From the NCBI GenBank assembly GCA_002887195.1, contig PJAB01000671.1:1-22257 (forward strand): a stretch of DNA of 22,257 nucleotides, written 5' to 3'. This document shows, in pieces, positions 14,897-22,257 of this stretch. The stretch comes from Chrysochromulina parva (taxonomy: Eukaryota; Haptophyta; Prymnesiales; Chrysochromulinaceae). The number at the start of each line of letters is the position of its first letter. The stretch's first letter is position 1. Made by a program: the position numbers and the translations under genes. The notes under the pieces were generated by a model. It worked only from the letters and a program-made list of their open reading frames with translations. It had not been told where the DNA came from and did no database searches.

Positions 14897-17829
14897 ATGG
14901 CGCGCCATCTGGCGCTGCTGGTGATCTCCCTGCTGCCGCCATCGCGCAGCCTCCTCGCGCGTCCATCGCTTGGTCGCCTCTCGGCAGTGGCGCCGCGCGT
15001 CGCGCGCCTCACGGCGCAGATTGAAGACGACGTGCCCGCCGACAGCACGGCGATGGGCACCATTGTGCCAACGGTGCTGCACCGCGAGATGGCGGACTCA
15101 TACATGGCGTACGCGATGTCGGTGATCATGTCTCGTGCACTCCCCGACGTGCGCGATGGGCTCAAGCCCGTGCACCGGCGCATCCTGTACACGATGCACC
15201 AGCTCAACCTGCAGCCCGACGGGCCGCACCGCAAGTGTGCACGCGTCGTTGGCGATTGCCTTGGCAAGTACCACCCGCACGGGGACTCGTCCGTGTACGA
15301 TGCCCTCGTGCGCATGGCGCAAGACTTTTCCCTGCGCGCGCCGCTCGTCGATGGCCACGGCAACTTTGGCTCGATCGACCCGGACCCGGCGGCCGCGATG
15401 CGCTACACCGAGTGCAAGCTCGCGCCACTGGCCGCGGAGGCCATGCTCGCCGACATCACCGAGGGCAGCGTGGACTTCACCGACAACTTTGACGGTTCCG
15501 AGACGGAGCCGGTCGTGCTGCCGGCGCGGCTGCCCATGCTGCTGCTCAACGGTGCGACCGGCATCGCGGTGGGCATGGCGACCAACTGCCCGCCGCACAA
15601 TCTAGGCGAGTTGGTGGACGGCATGCAGCTGCTGCTCGCGGACCGCGACGTGGCGGAGAGCGAGCTGTACCGCGCGATCCCGGCGCCCGACTTCCCGACG
15701 GGCGGCATCGTGATGGGCACGGCGGGCGCGCGCGACATGTACAGCACCGGGCGTGGCTCCGTTGTGATCCGAGCGAGGGCACACGTCGAGCCGGCGATGC
15801 GGCGCGGCGCGCGCGAGGCGGTGGTTGTGACGGAGCTGCCGTACGGCGTGGCGAAGAACACGCTGCTCGAGCGCATCGCGGCCATGGTGAACGAGAAGAA
15901 GCTCGAGGGTATCGCTGACATCCGCGACGAGTCGTCGATGGAGGGCGTGCGCATTGTGCTGGAGATCAAGCGAGATTCCGATCCGTCGGTGGTGCTCAAC
16001 AACTTGTACAAGCGGACGCCGCTGCAGACGAGCTTCGCGGGCAACCTGATGGCCGTGGTGGGTGCGGGCCGGCTGCCCGAGCAGCTCACGCTCCGCTCCG
16101 CCCTCCTCGCCTTCCTCGACTTCCGCATCGAGTGCATCGAGAGACGCTCGCGCGGTCGGCTCACGAAGACAGAGGCGCGGCTGCATGTGGTTGATGGCCT
16201 ACTCGTGGCGCAGCAGGACATGGACGGTGTGGTGGCGACCATACGCGCGGCCGACGACACCGCGGGCGCACGCGCGGCGCTCATGTCCAAGTTCGGCTTG
16301 TCGCAGGAGCAGAGTGATGCCATCCTCCAGCTTCAGCTCCGCAGGCTCACGGCGCTCGAGCGCGCGTCGCTGGTCGAAGAGGCGGAGACATTGCAAGCGC
16401 GACGAGCCGATCTGCAAGGGCTGCTCGCTGAGCGCTCCAAGGTGCTTGCGCTCATCGGCGAGGAATTGGCCGAGCTCAAGTCCAAGTTCGACACGCCACG
16501 CCGCTCGCAGCTCGGCTCGGCCGACGACGCCGACGTGGAGGACATCGACCTGACCGCCAACGAGCAGTGTATCATCATCCGATCGCTCAAGGGGTACGTC
16601 AAACGGATGCCACTCGCCGAGTTCGAGGCGCAGAACCGCGGCACGCGCGGCAAGGCCGGCGCCAACATGCGCGACGGCGACGCGATCGTCCAGATGGAGC
16701 AGTGCACGACGCACGACACGATGCTGTGCCTCTCCGACGCGGGAGTCGCGTACGCGCTCCCAGCGTATAAGGTCCCCGAGTCGTCGCGCACGTCGCGCGG
16801 CGTGCTCGTGCACCAGCTCCTCCCGATCACAAACCAGGAGGCGATCGCTACCATGCTGCCCGTGCGCAGCTACTCGCCCGAGCGCTACCTGCTGCTGCTC
16901 ACGCGCGATGGCTGGATCAAGAAGACTCCGTTGGCCGCCTTCGAACGCATCACCGCGCGTGGTCTCATCGCTGTCTCACTCAGCGAGAACGACGCCCTTG
17001 TGCGCGCGTCGCTCTGCGAGGCATCGGACGATGTGCTCATGTGTTCGACGCTAGGGCTCGCGATGCGCTTCCAGGCGAGTGCCACTGATGACCACTGATG
17101 ACCACTGATGACCACTGATGACCACTGATGACCACTGATGATCACTGATGGCCACCGATTGCCGCTGATTGCACGCGCGATACGATTCCAGGCGAGTGCC
17201 CCTGATGGCCCCTGATGACCACAGATGACCACTGACTGCCACTGATCGCCACTGACATCGAGGGCTGATCTGAGTGCTGATTTGAGTGCTGATGAAGTGC
17301 TGATGGGCTTTGATTGTGGTTCCAGGCCTCCGAGGAACAACTGCGCGCGAGCGGTCGCCAGTCGCGCGGCGTCAAGTCGATGAGCATGCGAGAGGGCGAC
17401 ACAATCGCCGACATGTTCGTCGTGCCACGCAATGAAGCCGTGCCAAAGGGTGGCGAGGCGGCCGAGCAGCAGCTCGTGGCCGTGACACGCCTGGGCTTCG
17501 GGAAGCGACTCGCTCTCGACCACTTCCGTGCGCAGCAGCGCGGTGGCAAGGGCGTGATCGCCATCAAGTTCAAGCGCGACGACGATCGGCTGCTCGCGCT
17601 CTCCCCCGCAACAGCCACCGACGACGATGAGCTGCTGCTCATCACACAGAAGGGCACGATTGTGCGCCAGCGGCTCAGTGCGATCACGCAGCAGGGGCGG
17701 GCCACCACCGGCGTCAAGCTGCAGAAGCTCGACGAGGACGACCTCGTCGCCTCCGTGAAGGTGGTGCCCGCGGCCGAGGAGGACGAGGAGGCTGAGGACG
17801 AGGAGGCGACGCCGGGGGCGTCGGAGTGA
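14897..17829 (+). CDS. gyrA: Plastid-targeted DNA gyrase subunit A, cyanobacterial type, two exons
   Basis: The model joins 14897-17074 and 17326-17829 to give 893 residues. GyrA is the breakage-reunion subunit of type IIA topoisomerase and supercoils plastid DNA with GyrB, which is not in this window. The leader has an ER-type signal ([17 protein letters not shown], 2-18) and a basic transit region to about 45. The core shows [48 protein letters not shown] and [10 protein letters not shown] with catalytic Tyr170. Blade 1 of the C-terminal pinwheel has QNRGTRGK (579-586) in place of bacterial QRRGGKG, as in cyanobacterial and plastid enzymes; a later blade has QQRGGKG (796-802). The C-terminus is acidic, rich in Glu and Asp. 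The frame opens slightly earlier but without an ATG, so 14897 is the first one. Without splicing the frame stops at 17098, losing the last blades. Confidence 0.94.
17075..17325 (+). other. GC-AG intron of gyrA, built from a duplicated unit and 10-bp repeats
   Basis: Exon 1 ends TTCCAG at 17074 and the intron starts GCGAGT; it ends TTCCAG at 17325. Removal (251 bp, phase 0) joins GLAMRFQ to [15 protein letters not shown], which restores the GyrA frame. The boundary string ttccaggcgagtgcc (17069-17083) recurs at 17186-17200, dividing the intron into units of 117 and 134 bp. Unit 1 contains actgatgacc five times in a row from 17084, then degenerate copies to about 17173; unit 2 has further decayed copies. 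The GC donor is non-canonical but acceptable for GC-AG introns. Confidence 0.85.
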
Positions 17830-18431
17830 GGTCAGCTGACGACGGTGCACGGTCTGCACGCGCGCGTGCGGGAGAGACGTTCATCCAAAACGGCGGTGGG
17901 CGGCTCTCCTGCCGCATCTCTAAGTACTTTTTGAACGTTATTGATGATTCTGATTATAGCAAACTAAGAGCGACCGGGCTCAGAGACGGAGATGACCGCG
18001 GAGAGCGCCGACGAGCCACGCGACGGCGCGGCGGACGCGGGTACGGCATGGGGTACTACGGCAGCGGCCGGCCCGGCCCACCGGCCGACCGCGCGGACCC
18101 CGACTCCACGCTCCCGCTCGAGCGTCGAGGCGCGCGTCGCGTAGTCGAACCTCGAGAAGGCACCAACCGTCACAGTTGAAAGGTTGTTTATGAATACTTT
18201 ACAACTTTCGATTCGCTTTAAACAGAAAGTATAACCTTGACGATCTCGCAAGTCGCATCTCCACGAGCCCCCGACCCCCGCACACGTCCGGTCCGGTTCC
18301 ACGTCCCGAATCGCGCTTCGCGGTGCGGCGGGCAATAATAGATATACTCCGTACGATATAGCTCCGAAGGATTAGATATAGGAGAAGAAATAGCCTATGT
18401 TTCGTTCCGTTTGCTTCGTTTGAATGTCTGG
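17830..18431. other. Convergent spacer between gyrA and the LRR gene
   Basis: This 602-base spacer holds the two 3' ends. AT-rich patches at 17920-17970, 18180-18235 and 18335-18400 contrast with GC-rich sequence and are likely sites of polyadenylation signals. A small inverted pair, ACTTTC near 18203 and GAAAGT near 18224, could form a weak hairpin. No gene is supported. Confidence 0.45.
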
Positions 18432-20113
18432 TCACATTTCGATTGTGAGTATGGCCTTGGCGACGGCTCGGAGTTCGCCTTTCTTTTCGTCGTTGAGATG
18501 ATCGTACTTCAAGCTGCGGAGAGCGTTGGAGTCGCGTGTGTGGAGTCGCGTGTGTGCGTGAGCAGACTTCTGGAAGTCGCAAGAAAGGCGAGCGTGCATG
18601 CGATGGTGTGCGGAGACGCGCGCGCCGCGCGGTTCGCGTTCGATGTGCCGCTGAAGCGCGCGCACTCCAATTCTTTCAGCAACGCCTTGAAACGCAGCGC
18701 TTCTGCGATAGCTCTTGCGCCCTCAGGTCCGATGCCAGAGGATGGGCCAAGAGGGTTGCCAGCCAAGTTCAGGTTGGTCTGCACGGCCCTGCCCGAGGAA
18801 GACAGGGCCTCTGCGATCGCCTTGGCGCCTTCGTTGCTGATGCCGTTCAAATGGAGGCTGAGCGAGCTGAGCACCAAGCTGACCCGAAGGTCCGAGGCGA
18901 TGAGAATGCCCTCTGCCGGCTGAAGGGTGTAGCCGCCGAACTTGGCCTCTGTCTGATCGTGCTTGATACCCGACAGCATGATGCGCTTCTCCTTGCCGAT
19001 CTCGGCGAGCATCGTGGCCGACTTGACGTCGAGGTCGTTCTTGAGCAAATTGCATATGGTGAGCACCGTGTTGACCTTCAAGGCCTCAGCAATGGCCTCA
19101 ATAGCAGCGAGGGTGCCCAGCAAGACGTCACCGCCTGACTCCTTGTCCTTGTAGAGGATCTGAAGCTCCAGGCCCTCGTGCTTGACCATGTCACCGACCT
19201 TGTTGTGGACAGAAAGTTTGCTCTGCTTCACATACCTGCCATTGGTGAGCTTATTGTTCGATAAGTCCAGTGCGGTCAGCACCGCGTTGCCCGCTAAGGC
19301 TGACGCGAGTGCTTGGATGCCAGATGCGTCGTAGGTGCCTTGGCCATACGCGTCGATCCCGCAGAGGGCGTTGTCCGCGAGGTTCAAGCTGCTCAGTACC
19401 GCCTTGCCCGACTGCAAGGCGTTCGCAATCGTCTTGGCTCCCTCCGCGCCGATGTTGTTGTCCTCGAGGTTGAGCGACGTCAACCCCGCCCTGCCCGAGG
19501 ACAGGGCATCCGCGATCGCCTTGGCACCCTCTGCGCCGATGTCGTTGAAGCGCAGGTCGAGCGAGGTCAGTGCCGCCATGGCAGGAATGAGATAGGCGAC
19601 GAGCATGACCGCAGCCCCACGCAACCCCTTCTTGCACAAGTCAAGCTCCGTCATGGCGTCCTCCCGCATTTGCTCAACCGGAATGCCGCAAATGACTCCC
19701 GAACCCGCACAGGCAACGGCTGCGATCGTCAGCTCCAATGGTGGCTCTCCCTCGCCTGAGATGCAGGTGTCGAGGGCCTTCTTCGCAGTGCCAAGAAGCA
19801 ACGAAGGCGGCGGCGGTGGTGGAGCGCCGCCACCGAACCGGGGGGTGCCACCGAACAGGTCGACACCGAACAGGAAGCCACCCCCCAGATTCGCGGCCTC
19901 GACGCCCAGATTCGCGGCCCGGACCTTAGCCACGTCAACCTCGAAGCCGTAGCCATGGAGGCGTGCCAGCCTGGGCAGCATCCGACCCGCCGCGACCGCG
20001 TCCCAGGGCCGGCCAGCCTCGATGAGCTGCTGCACGTCGAGGTCGGTGCACGCATCCGTCACTATTGAGCTTTCCTGGTGCTCCAGCATGGAAGAGTGCC
20101 ATGCGATGTTCAT
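18432..20113 (-). CDS. Leucine-rich-repeat protein of the ribonuclease-inhibitor type, two exons
   Basis: The model joins 20113-18666 and 18513-18432 to give 509 residues. Repeats of about 28 residues run from about 152 onward, with LTSLDLRFNDIGAEGAKAIADAL (182-204) and LTSLNLEDNNIGAEGAKTIANAL (211-233) the clearest; this is the RNI/NLRC-type LRR, a protein-binding scaffold. A non-LRR insert (about 291-330) contains KVGDMVKHEGLELQI. A segment IMLSGIKHDQTEAKFGGYTL (378-397) interrupts the repeats; I associate both with a large haptophyte LRR family of unknown role. The N-terminus has a Gly/Pro-rich linker with PPPPPP (99-103). Splicing gives LLKELD-LKYDHLNDEKKGELR, a proper final repeat, whereas the unspliced frame drifts into unrelated sequence to 18509. 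No signal peptide or NB-ARC domain is present, so an immune-receptor label is not justified. Confidence 0.85.
18514..18665 (-). other. Intron in the LRR gene (GTGCGC...CGCAG, 152 bp)
   Basis: On the minus strand the exon ends TTG-GA at 18666; the donor GTGCGC starts at 18665 and the acceptor TCTCCGCAG ends at 18514. The split codon GA|C gives Asp in ELDLKYDHLNDE, matching the LRR consensus L-x-L-x-x-N/D-x-L. The stop is TGA at 18434-18432. Confidence 0.8.
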
Positions 20114-20290
20114 AGAATTCCTACTGTAGTCGAGTCAATTCTCCCGCCTCCACAGGAGTTTCCCCAGAGGCTTCCGGAGCACATTATTGACTTGACCCTC
20201 GGTAACGGACAAAGTACCGTTTCACACACTGTTGAATTTGGAAAAACCAAGCTCGTGCACTTCCGACGTCGACGGCCGAAATAAATTTAA
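20114..20290. promoter_or_regulatory. Divergent promoter, LRR / RFA-repeat genes
   Basis: Only 177 bases separate the two ATGs, so the pair probably shares a bidirectional promoter. AATAAATTTAA at 20280-20290 abuts the plus-strand ATG. TAACGG at 20203-20208 matches the YAACNG site of c-Myb-type factors such as the one in this window; a regulatory link is speculative. Confidence 0.45.
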
Positions 20291-21247
20291 ATGCCGTCGA
20301 CACGTCCACTCCCTCGCGTCGCCACGATCAAGCACGCCAAGCCGGGCCCGTCGCCACGCTCGGCCGGCTCTGCCACCGATCGATTCGCTGGCAAGGATGG
20401 CATTCACAAGGTCAGCGATGTCCCGTCTGCCCTCGCGTACGCGGATGCTGCGGCTGCCTCGACGTTTGGCAAGGGCCCCGCCGCGTCGATGTCGCACGGC
20501 CCGGCGGATCGATTCGCCGGCCACGACTCGCGCTACAAGCGCGGCTTGAGGCAGAGCACTATGCCTATCCACGACCCGGCAGTCTACGCGGCCAAACAGG
20601 TCGATGACTCCGTGCCGTTGCCTGCGGTCGCTGTCAACGTGCCAGTTGTGCCAAAGCGCGAGATCCACCCATCGAATGAGCGCTTCGCCTCAACGGGCAC
20701 CGACTCGATCTACGCGACAACGGCGGCCCCAGCGCCGACCAAGTACGACCCGACCGCGCACGATTCGAAGGCCATGTCGGCCTCCACCTCGTGCGCTGCC
20801 TCCCTGGATAAGCAGTCGACCACGCGCTTCGCGAGCACCGACTCGATCTACGGCGCGGCGTACAACGGCGTGCCGAAGGTGACGCACTATGACCCAACCG
20901 TCTCCAAGGATATGATCTCGTCTGTCTCGTCCTCGATGGTCCTGCCCTTTGAGAGCGGCGGGGACGACCGGTTCGCCCCGGGGGCAGCGGGCGGCTCCAT
21001 CTACCGGAAGGGGCTGCGTCGCTCGACGGTGCCTGAAGCGCGCGACACCAGCTCATTCCCAGCGCAGCAGGGCATCAACAAGCGCGCGAACGCGTCGACG
21101 CGTGGCGCGGCGCTCAAGGCCGCGCTGCGCGCCACCATCGCCGATGCAGCCAAGCTCGGCCCGGTGGACGAGTCGGCCGAGTCGGCCGAGATGCCTGTGG
21201 AACTTCCTGTAGAGGAGTCCAAGGAGAATCTTGTCGAGGCTGCATGA
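20291..21247 (+). CDS. RFA/SIY-repeat protein of unknown function
   Basis: I do not recognise this 318-residue protein. It has five loosely repeated units, each opened by RFA: DRFAGKDGIHK (30), DRFAGHDSRYKRGLRQST (73), ERFASTGTDSIY (130), TRFASTDSIYGAAY (178) and DRFAPGAAGGSIYRKGLRR (226), spaced 43, 57, 48 and 48 residues. Units 3 and 4 also share P-x-x-x-x-YDPT about 10-15 residues later, and units 2 and 5 share a KGLR-[QR]-ST-[MV]-P tail. The pattern of short aromatic/basic motifs in otherwise disordered Ser/Ala/Pro sequence recalls microtubule-associated or axonemal repeat proteins, but that is only resemblance. The C-terminus is acidic (ESAEMPVELPVEESKENL). There is no signal peptide or membrane segment. 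Codon use is GC-rich like its neighbours. Confidence 0.8.
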   Translation: MPSTRPLPRVATIKHAKPGPSPRSAGSATDRFAGKDGIHKVSDVPSALAYADAAAASTFGKGPAASMSHGPADRFAGHDSRYKRGLRQSTMPIHDPAVYAAKQVDDSVPLPAVAVNVPVVPKREIHPSNERFASTGTDSIYATTAAPAPTKYDPTAHDSKAMSASTSCAASLDKQSTTRFASTDSIYGAAYNGVPKVTHYDPTVSKDMISSVSSSMVLPFESGGDDRFAPGAAGGSIYRKGLRRSTVPEARDTSSFPAQQGINKRANASTRGAALKAALRATIADAAKLGPVDESAESAEMPVELPVEESKENLVEAA

Positions 21248-22257
21248 GAGCCCCCCGAGAGGACCTCGAGAGCACCCCGAGGCGCGGTACATGCACGGGA
21301 CGCGGACAGCTCTAGGGCGGGCCGCGCGTACCCGTGCCCTCTCTCCCGAGAGGCACGCGCCGCACGCGGGTCGGCGTCGGCGACGCAGTGGCCGCGTGGT
21401 ACAGCATGATCTCGAGCTTTTAGGCTCGAAGGGTGGGTGTGAGCGAAGATGACTGTGCTCTGCGGGCCTGGATGGGCGGCTCCACTGCTGCCAAGATAGT
21501 GCGCGGTGGAGTCAAGATCGCATGTGTGCTGAGTCCATATCTGCAGAGTGTGTACAACCTCAGGTTTCAACCTCAGGTGCGAGTAGGTAGTAGCGCTGTA
21601 CATGATTTGAGTACAGTAGCGCGGGCGGTGATCGTGCCGAGGGCTGACGCGCGTGCGGCGCCGGCCGGGCGGACTCGTCGCATTGACCATTGTAATTGTA
21701 GCGCTTTGTTTTCGTCAAGCTCGTGGATCAGAGCTCGGACAATGGCGCGCCCTGACCGCCTGTAGAGAGTGAGAGACGGGGGTTTCGGGTTACCCGTTCT
21801 CGCGTTCTGGTTTAATTACATCTATGATATTCAGTTTTCACCCAGACACGCACCGCCAGCGCCCCGGGCCAGCGCCACGCATCACACGTCACACGTGTTC
21901 GATAAATAATGGGGATTATTTTGGCGCCGCGAGTCGTCCCGCTAGGCGTCCTCGGACCTCCGGGACTCTGGGTGCGTCTGCCGCCGCAGCCCGCGAGTCG
22001 CTCTGTACGTTGTGAGTTGTGTAGACTCAGGAAAGCGCGTAGCTGTAGCCGTCTCCCGGGTCGTGTATGTGTGCCGCGAAACAAACAGCTGACTTAACAT
22101 TAGTCCTTAATTTTCAAGCTCCCTTTAGTTGTGTTCAGTGTGTGTGTGAATTAGAAACAGGACCACACAGTACAGCGGCGCTCATGCAGGCGCGTCCCGG
22201 GGGGGGCGCGCTTACATGACTACTGGCAAGAGGCCAGCAAGCGGGGCGCCGCTAAGG
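21248..22257. other. Gene-free right end with small repeats
   Basis: No coding region is supported in these 1010 bases. An 11-base direct repeat caacctcaggt occurs at 21555-21565 and 21568-21578. An inverted pair CTGTAC/GTACAG (21596-21601, 21611-21616) is framed by TAGCGC on both sides. A small hairpin tcgagc-ttttag-gctcga lies at about 21413-21430. Sequence beyond about 21780 has AT-richer patches that could be promoter for a gene outside the window. Confidence 0.4.

Noticed and set aside
17084..17173. CRISPR-like direct repeats
   Set aside because: The units are 10 bp with no spacers and lie in a eukaryotic intron; this is a simple tandem repeat.
17935..17960. A box C/D snoRNA-like pair (tgatga followed by ctga)
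   Set aside because: The boxes are only a few bases apart, leaving no guide region, and no terminal stem is present.
18509..18665. Continuation of the LRR frame to 18509 without splicing
   Set aside because: The tail ARFSGTSNANRAARAS... loses the repeat pattern, whereas the spliced exon gives a proper final LRR.
18432..20113. NLR-type immune receptor
   Set aside because: Repeats resemble NLRC LRRs, but no NACHT or NB-ARC nucleotide-binding motifs are present.
21433..21765. A 110-residue plus-strand frame near the right end
   Set aside because: It has no proper ATG start, no recognisable motif and contains the small direct and inverted repeats of the spacer.

Overview
The window looks like nuclear DNA of a GC-rich, compact alga with a red-type complex plastid, most likely a haptophyte. 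Three things point there. Eukaryote-only proteins (THOC3, ataxin-2, eIF3e, an R2R3 MYB) sit beside two plastid proteins with N-terminal ER-type signal peptides: a cyanobacterial-type GyrA and a PsbP-domain protein with a twin-arginine lumen signal. The leucine-rich-repeat (LRR) protein and the Cys-rich glycosyltransferase carry motifs I associate with prymnesiophyte proteomes. Four short introns can be placed; three have GTGCG or GTGAG donors and one has a GC donor. A pelagophyte or another complex-plastid alga cannot be excluded from sequence alone.

Layout. 120-1109 (+) THOC3 WD40 protein. 1543-4107 (-) large Ala/Lys-rich repeat protein of unknown function. 4178-5734 (-) family-2 glycosyltransferase with Cys-rich flanks. 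6283-6948 (-) thylakoid-lumen PsbP-domain protein. 7198-9056 (+) ataxin-2 ortholog (Lsm, LsmAD, PAM2, polyQ) with one intron. 9351-10652 (+) eIF3e. 11597-12132 (-) small single-pass membrane protein with one intron. 12441-14072 (+) R2R3 MYB factor. 14897-17829 (+) plastid DNA gyrase subunit A with one GC-AG intron built from repeats. 18432-20113 (-) LRR protein with one intron. 20291-21247 (+) RFA/SIY-repeat protein. Three gene pairs are divergent across 177-308 bp: PsbP/ataxin-2, membrane protein/MYB and LRR/RFA-repeat.

The genes do not form an operon-like pathway. They are a typical eukaryotic mix of mRNA export (THOC3), translation and mRNA fate (ataxin-2, eIF3e), plastid maintenance (GyrA, PsbP), Golgi-type glycosylation, transcription (MYB) and lineage-specific repeat proteins. 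I see no mobile element, CRISPR array, tRNA, rRNA or virus-derived gene.

The most interesting observations are the following. The gyrA intron appears tandemly duplicated and carries an internal site that reads as both acceptor and donor. Three spliced models replace read-through ORF ends or starts with sequence that fits the protein families. The palindrome TGCATGCA recurs between genes. Several repeat-built proteins have no function I can name.
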